Made by a program: the position numbers and the translations under genes | Shown here: positions 56,226-64,000 of the stretch, piece by piece | Numbering within the stretch: position 1 is the stretch's first letter | Layout: every line of letters begins with the position of its first letter | Source of the DNA: Streptomyces sp. NBC_00568 | GTDB taxonomy: Bacteria > Actinomycetota > Actinomycetes > Streptomycetales > Streptomycetaceae | Direction of reading: 5' to 3' | NCBI RefSeq assembly: GCF_026341855.1 | Contig: NZ_JAPENW010000001.1 | Coordinates: forward strand, 5,199,001 to 5,263,000 | Length of the DNA stretch: 64,000 nt | The notes under the pieces: generated by a model | Seen by the model: the letters and a program-made list of their open reading frames with translations, nothing else | What the model was told of the DNA's origin: nothing | The model's database searches: none

Positions 56226-56236
56226 GACGCGAAAGC

Positions 56237-57289
56237 CTAATGGTCGCCGGAGCGTGCGCGTCCGCCGTGCCCGCTCCCGAGCTGCGGATCGGGGTCCGGA
56301 TCCCGCAGCGGAAGCCCCGAGGCGACCTCCAGACGGACACCGTCGCGCAGCTCCAGGAACTGCCCGAGCGGGTCGTCGGAGACCCGGTCCCAGGGGAACG
56401 AGGTCGCGTACGGGCCGATGAGACGCAGCTGCTCCAGGGCGTCCTGCCAGCGCTCCAGCCGGACCAGGACGTACGTCAGCAGATTGCGCACCTCGGCGGG
56501 CCACGGGTCGGCGGCGGCGTAGGACGCGGAGACCGCGATCGCGAGGTCGGCCGCGGCGTCCAGGCGTTCGCGGGGGACCTCGGGGCCGCCGCCCTCGGTC
56601 AGATAGGCGAAGGCCGCGCGCACCGGCAGCGCCTGGACCAGGGAGCCCGGCAGCGCGTCCTGCGCGGCCGGCTCGGCGAAGTCGAAGCACTCCCGGTGCG
56701 AGCCGTACCAGGCGGCCGAGAGGTACTGGAGAGCGGCGACGTGACAGCCGTAGTGGTGCGGGGAGCGCCGGACGGCCTGGGCCCACAGCTGCTCGAACTC
56801 GGTGTGCCCGGTGTTGGTGCCGCGGGCGTGGTCGAGCGCTATCCGCCACGGAACCGGGTCGTGCGGGTCGCCCTCGGCGGCGGACATGATCAGCGGGCCG
56901 ACCTCGCGCAGCAGTTCGACCCGCGCCGGCGACTCCCAGCCGCGGCGGACCGCCAGCTCGGCCCGGACGAGCAGGACGTCCGGATCGTGCGGGTCGGCGG
57001 CCTGCCACTCCGTGAGCCACGTGTCGCGGGAGCGCGCGAAGGTGGCGAGGCGCATGGCGTACCGGTCGCGGTTCTCCCACTCGGCGGACTCGCGGGTGGT
57101 GGCCAGCAGCTTGGCCGCGGGGGCGTACTCGCCCCGGGCCGCCGCGACGAGTGCGGGGCCCAGACGTTCGTCGGGCGCGTCGAGCAGTACCTCGTCGTCG
57201 GCGGGCAGTCCGGAGGCGAGGCGTGAGGTGTTCCGTGCCATCCGGGCCGTACGGAGGAGAGCGCGCAGCAGTGCCATGGTGTCGACCAT
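56237..57289 (-). CDS. Uncharacterised alpha-helical protein (TPR-like)
   Basis: A 350-residue soluble protein with no membrane segment and predicted all-helical repeats. Segments such as TGHTEFEQLWAQAVRRSPHH and LSAAWYGSHRECFDFAEPAA resemble the DUF4034 family of bacteria. The first 30 residues are basic and Leu-rich. The last residues are Asp/Pro-rich and His-terminated. The start at 57289 (ATG) lies 191 bases downstream of the next leftward gene's stop, with an AACCA/TGGTT inverted repeat near 57345. I cannot assign a function. Confidence 0.7.
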   Translation of the reverse strand: MVDTMALLRALLRTARMARNTSRLASGLPADDEVLLDAPDERLGPALVAAARGEYAPAAKLLATTRESAEWENRDRYAMRLATFARSRDTWLTEWQAADPHDPDVLLVRAELAVRRGWESPARVELLREVGPLIMSAAEGDPHDPVPWRIALDHARGTNTGHTEFEQLWAQAVRRSPHHYGCHVAALQYLSAAWYGSHRECFDFAEPAAQDALPGSLVQALPVRAAFAYLTEGGGPEVPRERLDAAADLAIAVSASYAAADPWPAEVRNLLTYVLVRLERWQDALEQLRLIGPYATSFPWDRVSDDPLGQFLELRDGVRLEVASGLPLRDPDPDPQLGSGHGGRARSGDH

Positions 57290-57451
57290 TGAAAGCCGCA
57301 GGTCGGAGCTGTACCAGAGGTGTGCGGTGACGCTTTCGTAACCACCGTTTGGTTGTGCGACACATGGTCAAGGGCAGCTAAAAGGTTGATGGAGATCCGG
57401 TGTGCGGCGCCGGCCTTCCGCAAGCCGAGCGGGTCCGGTCCGCCGCGCGGC

Positions 57452-57470
57452 CCGGCGCCCCTCGCGCCGG
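57452..57470 (-). terminator. Possible terminator after the pentapeptide-like membrane protein
   Basis: A 7-bp stem CCGGCGC/GCGCCGG around CCCTC, 11 bases past the stop at 57481. Short but well placed. Confidence 0.4.
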
Positions 57471-57480
57471 CGCCCCCGTG

Positions 57481-59061
57481 TCAGCCCCGGCGCAGTAGCC
57501 GCGTGGCACCCGCGGCCACCGTCGTCGCCAGGATCCAGCCGAAGAGGATCACCACCGCCGCCAGCCACTGCCAGCCGCCGCGCAGCTGCCAGACGCCGGC
57601 CTGGCCCAGGTCGATGACCGGCAGCAGCAGGTCCAGGGCGAAGAGCGAGGCGTTCCACGGAGGATGCCCGTCACCGTTGGCCGGGGTGTGGCCGGCGTGC
57701 GAGAACGCGACCGACGTCGCCGCCCACAGCACCGCCATCCACAGGGCGGCCCGGCCGGGCCGGTACCCGTAGGCGACCGTCCAGTCCTGCGCGTACCCCC
57801 AGAGCTTCGCGGCCAGCGGCAGGGTCTCGCGGCGGCGCCGCTGCTTGGCGAGCAGCACCTCGCGGGCGTCCTCGTCCTCACCGGAGTTGCGCAGCACGGT
57901 GGCCAGACGCTCGTACGGCTCCGGGTTGTACTCGGCGGTCGCCGCCGCCACCCACTCCAGGCGCCGGGTCAGCGGGAAGGCGCCCTGCGGGACCAGGCTC
58001 TCGTACGTGAAACCGCCCATGTGGAGGTTGCCCGGCGTCGGCCAGCTGGACGCCCGGTCGACCAGGTTGACGATCCGCGCCCCGGACAGCACGACCTTGC
58101 CGCGCTCGGGCCGCTCGCCGAGGAAGCGCAGCTCGGGCGTCTGGACCCGGAGCAGTGACAGCTCCTGGTCGTCGTCGAAGGTGAAGCGGGCCCGCTCGAG
58201 GTCGAGCGCGTCACCGAACCGCCCGTCGTCCAGCCGGACCCCGCCCTGGCACTCGAACCGCTGCACCAGCGTGCCGCGCGCGGGTGTGGTGCCGCTGGTC
58301 ATCACCGGATTGCCGAGGCCCGCGGGGGTCATGTACAGCGTGCGGTTGACGGTCAGCTGGGGGGCGTTGAGGGCGAGCCGCGTGTACGGGTTGCTCAGTC
58401 TGCTGCCACGCAGGCTCAGCGACACGCCGACGGTGGCGCCGCGCAGGCTCAGCTCGCCGTGCGACTCCAGCATCTCGGCCTGGAGATCCTGCCCGATGGT
58501 CATGCCGTCGCCGGTGATGGAACGCCCGCGCCGGTCCCGGTAGACCACGGCCTGGTTGAGCAGCAGGTCCGTGCCGATGTGCGCGTCCGTCAGCCGTACC
58601 CCGTTGTGGAAGCGGCAGCGCGGCAGATGAAGATCGCCCTCGGTGTGCAGCCGGGCCGCCTCCAGGCGCGGCACCGCGCAGTCCACCAGCCGTACGGTCG
58701 TGAACCGGGCCTCCGGCAGCAGGACCTCCTTCTCGAACCGGCACCCCTTCAGCTCCACGTACGGCACCACCGTGCCGCCCGCGAGATCGAGCACATCGGT
58801 GATCCGCACGCCGGTCAGCTTCAGGGACGCGACCCGGCCCTGGAGGGCGGGCGGCCCGTCGAGCAGCAGCCAGGCGACTATCCGGGCCCGGACACTGCGC
58901 TCGGGCCCCCACGGATGGCCGCCGTGCGGATCGTCGACGACGGTGTCGCCGGCGCGCAGGTCGTACACGCTGCCGTTGCGGAAGGCCTGCCACATCCCGG
59001 CTTCGGCGGCGGTCAGTTCGTCCGGCAGGTCCCCGGTGCGGATGCCGGCACCCTCGGTCAC
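57481..59061 (-). CDS. Pentapeptide-like repeat membrane protein (often annotated as oxidoreductase)
   Basis: A 526-residue protein. Residues about 70-345 show repeated short beta-strand units (LxLxG, VRLTDAHIGTDLLL, GELSLRGATVGVSLSLRGS), like pentapeptide or beta-helix repeats. The C-terminal 110 residues have two or three hydrophobic helices and a short basic end. Streptomyces homologues are often annotated as membrane-associated oxidoreductases, but I see no nucleotide-binding or metal motif to support that. The GTG start has GGAAGGGA upstream. It is divergent from hisD. Function unknown. Confidence 0.78.
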   Translation of the reverse strand: MTEGAGIRTGDLPDELTAAEAGMWQAFRNGSVYDLRAGDTVVDDPHGGHPWGPERSVRARIVAWLLLDGPPALQGRVASLKLTGVRITDVLDLAGGTVVPYVELKGCRFEKEVLLPEARFTTVRLVDCAVPRLEAARLHTEGDLHLPRCRFHNGVRLTDAHIGTDLLLNQAVVYRDRRGRSITGDGMTIGQDLQAEMLESHGELSLRGATVGVSLSLRGSRLSNPYTRLALNAPQLTVNRTLYMTPAGLGNPVMTSGTTPARGTLVQRFECQGGVRLDDGRFGDALDLERARFTFDDDQELSLLRVQTPELRFLGERPERGKVVLSGARIVNLVDRASSWPTPGNLHMGGFTYESLVPQGAFPLTRRLEWVAAATAEYNPEPYERLATVLRNSGEDEDAREVLLAKQRRRRETLPLAAKLWGYAQDWTVAYGYRPGRAALWMAVLWAATSVAFSHAGHTPANGDGHPPWNASLFALDLLLPVIDLGQAGVWQLRGGWQWLAAVVILFGWILATTVAAGATRLLRRG

Positions 59062-59176
59062 GGCACGTCCCTTCCTCCCCAGCTACTCGCGGGTTTCGTA
59101 CATTCGTGCAATGCCCGCTCAGTGACGGCCCGAACGCTACTGGTGACGGGGATCTTCCGCGGAACCGAAGGTGGCT

Positions 59177-59195
59177 TGTATCAGCCATTGATACA
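59177..59195. promoter_or_regulatory. Inverted repeat before hisD, candidate operator
   Basis: TGTATCA (59177-59183) and TGATACA (59189-59195) form a perfect 7-bp inverted repeat with a 5-base centre GCCAT, 41 bases before the hisD start. It is AT-richer than its surroundings. The site could bind a regulator of the his operon; which one is unknown. No His-rich leader peptide or T-box core was seen. Confidence 0.6.
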
Positions 59196-59235
59196 GGCGT
59201 CCGGCGCCTCGGTGCTGTCTGAGAGAATTGTCCCC

Positions 59236-60561
59236 GTGATCACTCGAATCGATCTGCGCGGTGACGCCCTCCCCGAGGGTTCCGCCCTGCGCGACCTGCT
59301 GCCCCGAGCCGACTTCGACGTCTCGGCCGCCCTGGAGAAGGTGCGACCGATCTGCGAGGCCGTGCATCATCGGGGCGACGCGGCGCTGATCGACTACGCG
59401 GAGAAGTTCGACGGAGTACGGCTGGAGTCCGTGCGCGTCCCGGCCGAGGCCCTCGCCGACGCCCTGGACCGGCTCGACCCCGCCGTGCGCGCGGCCCTGG
59501 AGGAGTCCATCCGCCGCGCCCGCCTCGTCCACCGCGAACAGCGCCGGACGACGCACACCACCCAGGTCGTGCCCGGAGGCTCGGTCACCGAGAAGTGGGT
59601 TCCCGTCGACCGGGTGGGGCTGTACGTGCCCGGCGGCCGGTCGGTGTACCCGTCGTCCGTGATCATGAACGCCGTCCCGGCACAGGAGGCCGGCGTCCCG
59701 TCCATGGCGCTGGCGTCCCCGCCGCAGAAGGAGTTCGGCGGCCTCCCGCACCCCACGATCCTCGCCGCCTGCGCACTGCTCGGCATCGACGAGGTGTACG
59801 CGGTCGGAGGCGCCCAGGCCGTCGCGATGTTCGCGTACGGCACCGAGTCCTGCGCCTCGGCCCCCATGGTCACGGGCCCCGGCAACATCTGGGTCGCCGC
59901 CGCCAAGCGCTACTTCACCGGCCGCATCGGCATCGACGCCGAGGCCGGCCCGACCGAGATCGCGGTCCTCGCGGACGACACCGCCGACCCGGTGCACGTC
60001 GCCGCCGACCTGATCAGCCAGGCCGAGCACGACCCGCTCGCCGCCGCCGTCCTGGTCACCGACTCGGCGGCTCTCGCGGACGCCGTGGAGAAGGAGCTGG
60101 AGCCGCAGGTCGCGGCCACCAAGCACATCGAGGACCGGATCGTCCCGGCCCTGGGCGGCAGGCAGTCCGCGATCGTCCTCGTCGACGGCGTCGACGAGGG
60201 CCTGCGGGTCGTCGACGCGTACGGCGCCGAGCACCTGGAGATCCAGACGGCGGACGCGGCCGCGGTCGCCGACCGGGTCAGGAACGCCGGAGCGATCTTC
60301 GTCGGCCCCTGGGCCCCGGTCTCGCTCGGGGACTACGCGGCGGGTTCCAACCACGTCCTGCCGACCGGCGGTTGCGCCTGCCACTCCTCGGGCCTGTCCG
60401 TCCAGTCCTTCCTGCGCGGTATCCACATCGTCGACTACACGAAGGACGCGCTCGCCGAGGTAGCGCGTCACGTGGTGACGCTGGCGGAGGCGGAGGACCT
60501 GCCCGCGCACGGCGCGGCGATCAAGGCAAGGTTCGGTTGGAAGGTACCCGAGGGCAAGTGA
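59236..60561 (+). CDS. hisD: Histidinol dehydrogenase HisD
   Basis: A 441-residue zinc enzyme that oxidises histidinol to histidine in two steps with NAD+. It has MVTGPGNIWVAAAKRYFTG, GPTEIAVLADD, the zinc and catalytic region LISQAEHDPLAA, GDYAAGSNHVLPTGGCA and LPAHGAAIK, with His and Asp ligands in place. The length is the family norm. The GTG start gives VITRIDLRGD. It is the first gene of the his operon here, and its stop overlaps hisC by 4 bases. Confidence 0.97.
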   Translation: MITRIDLRGDALPEGSALRDLLPRADFDVSAALEKVRPICEAVHHRGDAALIDYAEKFDGVRLESVRVPAEALADALDRLDPAVRAALEESIRRARLVHREQRRTTHTTQVVPGGSVTEKWVPVDRVGLYVPGGRSVYPSSVIMNAVPAQEAGVPSMALASPPQKEFGGLPHPTILAACALLGIDEVYAVGGAQAVAMFAYGTESCASAPMVTGPGNIWVAAAKRYFTGRIGIDAEAGPTEIAVLADDTADPVHVAADLISQAEHDPLAAAVLVTDSAALADAVEKELEPQVAATKHIEDRIVPALGGRQSAIVLVDGVDEGLRVVDAYGAEHLEIQTADAAAVADRVRNAGAIFVGPWAPVSLGDYAAGSNHVLPTGGCACHSSGLSVQSFLRGIHIVDYTKDALAEVARHVVTLAEAEDLPAHGAAIKARFGWKVPEGK

Positions 60562-61664
60562 CTGGCATCGACGATCTCCCCGTACGGGACGAGTTGCGCG
60601 GCAAGACCCCCTACGGCGCCCCCCAACTCGACGTCCCCGTACGCCTGAACACCAACGAGAACCCCTACCCGCTGCCCGCGGCGCTCGTCGAGCGGATCGC
60701 CGAGCGGGTCCGCGAGGCCGCCCGCGGACTCAACCGCTACCCCGACCGGGACGCGGTGGAGCTGCGCACCGAGCTGGCCGCCTATCTGACGAAGACCGGC
60801 AAGTACCCGGTCGGCACCGAGAACGTCTGGGCGGCCAACGGCTCCAACGAGGTCATCCAGCAACTGCTGCAGACCTTCGGTGGACCCGGCCGCACCGCGA
60901 TCGGCTTCGAGCCCTCGTACTCGATGCACGCGCTCATCGCGCGCGGCACGGGCACGGCCTGGATCTCGGGGCCCCGCAACGACGACTTCACCATCGGCCT
61001 CGCCGCCGCCGAGCGCGCGATCGCCGAGAACCGGCCGGACGTCGTCTTCATCACCACCCCCAACAACCCCACGGGCAACGCGGTTCCGCCCGAGACGGTC
61101 CTCGCGCTCTACGAGGCCGCGCAGGCGGCGAAGCCGTCGATGGTCGTGATCGACGAGGCGTACATCGAGTTCAGCCACGGCGACTCGCTGCTGCCGCTGC
61201 TGGAAGGTCGGCCGAATCTCGTCGTCTCCCGGACGATGTCGAAGGCCTTCGGCGCCGCCGGACTGCGCCTCGGGTATCTCGCCGCGCACCCGGCGGTGGT
61301 GGACGCCGTCCAGCTCGTACGACTGCCGTACCACCTCTCGGCCGTCACCCAGGCGACCGCGCTGGCCGCCCTGGAACACACCGACACCCTGCTCGGATAC
61401 GTCGAGCAGCTGAAGGCCGAGCGGGACCGGCTGGTCGTCGAACTGCGCGCGGCCGGCTACGAGGTGACCGAGTCGGACGCGAACTTCGTGCAGTTCGGGC
61501 GGTTCGCCGACGCCCACGCCGCCTGGCGGAAGATCCTCGACCGGGGCGTCCTGGTCCGGGACAACGGCGTACCGGGGTGGCTGCGGGTCTCCGCCGGAAC
61601 CCCGGAGGAAAACGACGCGTTCCTCGACGCGGTACGTGAAATGAAGAAGGAGCAGAGCGCATGA
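60558..61664 (+). CDS. hisC: Histidinol-phosphate aminotransferase HisC
   Basis: A 368-residue fold type I PLP aminotransferase that converts imidazole acetol phosphate to histidinol phosphate. It has RLNTNENPYPLP at the start, NGSNEVIQQLLQTFGG, the NNPTGNAVPP motif, DEAYIEFS, and the PLP lysine in RTMSKAFGAAGLRLGY. The GTG start overlaps the hisD stop and its own stop overlaps hisB, both by 4 bases, so the genes are tightly coupled. Confidence 0.97.
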   Translation: MTGIDDLPVRDELRGKTPYGAPQLDVPVRLNTNENPYPLPAALVERIAERVREAARGLNRYPDRDAVELRTELAAYLTKTGKYPVGTENVWAANGSNEVIQQLLQTFGGPGRTAIGFEPSYSMHALIARGTGTAWISGPRNDDFTIGLAAAERAIAENRPDVVFITTPNNPTGNAVPPETVLALYEAAQAAKPSMVVIDEAYIEFSHGDSLLPLLEGRPNLVVSRTMSKAFGAAGLRLGYLAAHPAVVDAVQLVRLPYHLSAVTQATALAALEHTDTLLGYVEQLKAERDRLVVELRAAGYEVTESDANFVQFGRFADAHAAWRKILDRGVLVRDNGVPGWLRVSAGTPEENDAFLDAVREMKKEQSA

Positions 61665-62254
61665 ACCGCGTAGGACGCGTGGAGCGGGTGACGAAGGAGA
61701 CGTCGGTCCTCGTCGAGATCGATCTCGACGGCTCCGGCAAGGTCGACGTGGCCACCGGCGTCGGCTTCTACGACCACATGCTCGACCAGCTCGGCCGGCA
61801 CGGCCTGTTCGACCTGACGGTGAAGACCGAGGGCGACCTGCACATCGACTCCCACCACACCATCGAGGACACCGCCCTCGCGCTGGGTGCCGCCTTCAAG
61901 CAGGCACTCGGCGACAAGGTGGGGATCTACCGCTTCGGCAACTGCACGGTCCCGCTGGACGAGTCGCTCGCCCAGGTGACCGTCGACCTGTCCGGCCGCC
62001 CCTACCTCGTGCACACCGAGCCCGAGAAGATGGCGCCGATGATCGGCGAGTACGACACGACGATGACCCGGCACATCCTGGAGTCCTTCGTCGCCCAGGC
62101 CCAGATCGCGCTGCACGTGCACGTGCCCTACGGGCGCAACGCGCACCACATCGTGGAGTGCCAGTTCAAGGCGCTGGCCCGTGCGCTGCGTTACGCCTCC
62201 GAGCGCGACCCGCGCGCCGCCGGCATCCTCCCCTCCACGAAGGGCGCGCTGTGA
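61661..62254 (+). CDS. hisB: Imidazoleglycerol-phosphate dehydratase HisB
   Basis: A 197-residue monofunctional dehydratase without the phosphatase domain found in E. coli HisB. Metal-binding motifs are DHMLDQLGRHG, DSHHTIEDTALALG and HHIVECQFKALARALRYA, all intact. The ATG overlaps the hisC stop, and the stop overlaps the GTG of the next small gene by 4 bases. The histidinol-phosphatase must be encoded elsewhere. Confidence 0.97.
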   Translation: MNRVGRVERVTKETSVLVEIDLDGSGKVDVATGVGFYDHMLDQLGRHGLFDLTVKTEGDLHIDSHHTIEDTALALGAAFKQALGDKVGIYRFGNCTVPLDESLAQVTVDLSGRPYLVHTEPEKMAPMIGEYDTTMTRHILESFVAQAQIALHVHVPYGRNAHHIVECQFKALARALRYASERDPRAAGILPSTKGAL

Positions 62255-62415
62255 CAGGCCTTTCCAGCATCCTGATCGTCGTCGGCCTCTTCCTCCTCGG
62301 CGGGATCTACTCCTTCGTCAAGCAGGACATGCCCCGGAGCCTGATCGTGCTGCTCTCCATCGGCGCCGCGATGTGTCTCGTCGCCGGTGTCATGAGGCTG
62401 GAGGTGTGGAGTTGA
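62251..62415 (+). CDS. Small membrane protein between hisB and hisH
   Basis: A 54-residue protein with two hydrophobic helices (ILIVVGLFLLGGIYSF, about residues 7-22, and SLIVLLSIGAAMCLVAGVM, about 30-48) joined by the basic KQDMPR turn. The GTG overlaps the hisB stop and its own stop overlaps the hisH TTG, so it is translated within the operon. No family with a known function is recognised. Its placement suggests a conserved operon partner, but its role in histidine synthesis is unknown. Confidence 0.8.
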   Translation: MTGLSSILIVVGLFLLGGIYSFVKQDMPRSLIVLLSIGAAMCLVAGVMRLEVWS

Positions 62416-63053
62416 GCGCACCCAAGAAGGTCGTCGTCTTCGACTACGGCTTCGGAAACGTACGGTCCGCCGAGCGGGCCCTCGCGCGCGCCGGCGCCGA
62501 GGTCGAGATAACGCGTGACTTCGACACCGCGATGAACGCCGACGGTCTGCTGGTGCCCGGCGTCGGCGCCTTCGCGGCCTGCATGCAGGGCCTCAAGGAG
62601 GCGCGCGGCGACTGGATCATCGGCCGCCGGCTGTCCGGCGGCCGTCCCGTCATGGGCATCTGCGTCGGCATGCAGATCCTCTTCTCGCGCGGCATCGAGC
62701 ACGGCGTGGAGACCGAGGGCCTGGACGAGTGGCCGGGCACGGTCGGGCCGCTGGAGGCCGACGTCGTGCCCCACATGGGCTGGAACACCGTCGACACCCC
62801 GGCCGGCTCGCAGGCCTTCGCCGGCCTCGACGCCGACGCGCGGTTCTACTTCGTCCACTCCTACGCCGTCCACGACTGGTCGCTGGAAGTCGGCAACCCG
62901 CTGCTGCGCGCACCCCTGGTGACCTGGTCCACGCACGGCAAGCCCTTCGTGGCGGCCGTCGAGAACGGCGCCCTGTGGGCCACCCAGTTCCACCCCGAGA
63001 AGTCCGGCGACGCCGGAGCCCAGCTCCTCACCAACTGGATCGGAACACTGTGA
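62412..63053 (+). CDS. hisH: Imidazole glycerol phosphate synthase glutaminase HisH
   Basis: A 213-residue class I glutamine amidotransferase that supplies ammonia to HisF. The catalytic Cys84 is in GICVGMQILF, and His194 and Glu196 are in QFHPEKSGDAG. The TTG at 62412 overlaps the previous stop and has GGAGG with a 7-base spacer; an in-frame GTG at 62406 sits too close to GGAGG to be likely. hisF is not in the window and should follow after ridA in related genomes. Confidence 0.95.
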   Translation: MSAPKKVVVFDYGFGNVRSAERALARAGAEVEITRDFDTAMNADGLLVPGVGAFAACMQGLKEARGDWIIGRRLSGGRPVMGICVGMQILFSRGIEHGVETEGLDEWPGTVGPLEADVVPHMGWNTVDTPAGSQAFAGLDADARFYFVHSYAVHDWSLEVGNPLLRAPLVTWSTHGKPFVAAVENGALWATQFHPEKSGDAGAQLLTNWIGTL

Positions 63054-63775
63054 GCAAGCTCGAACTCCTCCCCGCCGTCGACGTCCGCGACGGCCAGGCC
63101 GTCCGTCTCGTGCACGGCGAGTCCGGGACCGAGACCTCGTACGGCTCCCCCCTGGAGGCCGCCCTGGCCTGGCAGAGCGCCGGCGCCGAGTGGCTGCACC
63201 TCGTCGACCTGGACGCCGCGTTCGGCACCGGCGACAACCGGGACCTGATCTCCGAGGTCACCAAGGCGATGGACATCAAGGTCGAGCTCTCCGGAGGCAT
63301 CCGGGACGACGCCTCCCTGGCGGCCGCCCTCGCGACCGGCTGCACCCGGGTGAACCTCGGCACCGCCGCCCTGGAGACCCCCGAGTGGGTCGCCAAGATC
63401 ATCGCCGAGCACGGCGACAAGATCGCGGTCGGCCTCGACGTCCGCGGCACGACCCTGCGCGGCCGCGGCTGGACCCGCGACGGCGGAGACCTCTACGAGA
63501 CGCTGGAGCGCCTCAACTCCGAGGGCTGCGCGCGCTATGTGGTGACGGACATCGCCAAGGACGGCACGCTCCAGGGCCCGAACCTGGAGCTGCTGCGCAC
63601 CGTGTGCGCCGCGACCGACCGCCCGGTGGTCGCCTCCGGCGGGGTGTCGTCGCTGGACGACCTGCGCGCCATCGCCGAGCTCGTGCCGCTCGGCGTCGAG
63701 GGCTCCATCGTCGGCAAGGCCCTGTACGCCAAGGCGTTCACCCTCGAAGAGGCCCTGGCGGCGGTAGCCCGGTGA
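63050..63775 (+). CDS. priA: Bifunctional phosphoribosyl isomerase PriA (HisA/TrpF)
   Basis: A 241-residue (beta/alpha)8 isomerase. It has PAVDVRDGQAVRLVHGE with the catalytic Asp11, LSGGIRDDASLAAAL, and VVTDIAKDGTLQGPN with the second Asp (residue 167). In Streptomyces and mycobacteria this protein does both the HisA step (ProFAR isomerase) and the TrpF step of tryptophan synthesis; those genomes have no separate trpF. The dual role here follows from family and taxon, not from a single residue. The GTG overlaps the hisH stop. Confidence 0.94.
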   Translation: MSKLELLPAVDVRDGQAVRLVHGESGTETSYGSPLEAALAWQSAGAEWLHLVDLDAAFGTGDNRDLISEVTKAMDIKVELSGGIRDDASLAAALATGCTRVNLGTAALETPEWVAKIIAEHGDKIAVGLDVRGTTLRGRGWTRDGGDLYETLERLNSEGCARYVVTDIAKDGTLQGPNLELLRTVCAATDRPVVASGGVSSLDDLRAIAELVPLGVEGSIVGKALYAKAFTLEEALAAVAR

Positions 63776-64000
63776 GCGCCGTACGCCGCGTCTCGACCGG
63801 CGCGCCCTGGGAGGACACCTTCGGGTACTCCCGCGCGGTGGAACTGCCGAACGGCCTGGTGCTGGTGTCCGGCTGCACCTCCGTGATCGACGGCCAGATC
63901 GCCGAAGGCGACCCGTACGAGCAGGCGCTCAACTCCTTCCGCGTCGCGTTCGAGGCGCTGGAGCAGCTCGGTCTCGGCCGCGACGACGTCGTCCGTACGC
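63772..64000 (+). CDS. RidA family protein (partial)
   Basis: The gene starts with GTG overlapping the priA stop (GTGA) and runs past the window end; 76 codons are visible. The N-terminus (SAVRRVSTGAPWEDTFGYSR) and LVSGCTSVIDGQIAEGDPYEQA are typical of the RidA/YjgF family, which deaminates reactive enamine/imine intermediates. Position between priA and hisF is typical of Streptomyces. Confidence 0.88.
   Translation, partial: MSAVRRVSTGAPWEDTFGYSRAVELPNGLVLVSGCTSVIDGQIAEGDPYEQALNSFRVAFEALEQLGLGRDDVVRT

Noticed and set aside
59099..59235. Possible his attenuator with a His-rich leader peptide
   Set aside because: No run of His codons and no terminator/antiterminator pair is visible before hisD.

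Overview
The window is high-GC DNA with GTG starts, strong G/C third-position bias and many 4-base stop/start overlaps. Its gene content and order are those of a Streptomyces (or close relative) core chromosome. The key marker is the division and cell wall (dcw) cluster running rsmH-ftsL-ftsI-murE-murF-mraY-murD-ftsW-murG-ftsQ-ftsZ-pgeF-yggS-sepF-yggT-divIVA, followed by ileS, a DksA-like gene, lspA, rluD, dnaE and the his operon. No insertion sequence, prophage, CRISPR array, tRNA or rRNA was seen.

Layout. 1-3.6 kb: a leftward unit with a degenerate ABC ATPase, a YhgE/Pip membrane protein and a TetR regulator cut by the window edge, with a near-perfect palindromic operator in front of it. 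3.7-6.0 kb: a HEPN-domain gene, a SAM methyltransferase and a DUF3040 membrane protein. 6.4-11.2 kb: a leftward moxR/DUF58/transglutaminase operon. 11.5-12.0 kb: a beta-carbonic anhydrase. 12.2-30.3 kb: the dcw cluster, all rightward, ending in a strong terminator after divIVA. 30.5-34.0 kb: leftward ileS with a T-box leader. 34.2-39.3 kb: rightward dksA-like, lspA, rluD, GNAT and a Na+/H+ antiporter. 39.7-46.5 kb: mscS, a small hydrolase, phoD, a DsbA-like protein, a membrane protein and a DUF2252 protein. 46.7-50.3 kb: dnaE. 50.3-59.1 kb: an NYN protein, an ABC transporter, a 24-residue ribosomal protein (bL37), YbaK, a LON-domain protein and two poorly characterised genes. 59.2-64 kb: hisD-hisC-hisB-(small membrane protein)-hisH-priA-ridA, continuing past the window.

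How the genes work together. The dcw genes make lipid II (MurE, MurF, MraY, MurD, MurG), polymerise and crosslink it at the septum (FtsW, FtsI) and assemble the divisome (FtsZ, SepF, FtsQ, FtsL). DivIVA at the end of the cluster directs tip growth. The his genes supply four steps of histidine synthesis, with PriA also serving tryptophan synthesis.

Most of the window is conserved core genome. The points most worth a second look are the swapped GxHH signature motif in IleRS (a type 2 enzyme) under T-box control, the 24-codon bL37 gene, the degenerate ABC ATPase/Pip/TetR unit with its palindrome, the HEPN gene beside a methyltransferase, several in-frame or intergenic tandem repeats, and an unexplained inverted repeat before hisD. 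I found nothing that clearly amounts to a new multi-gene system.
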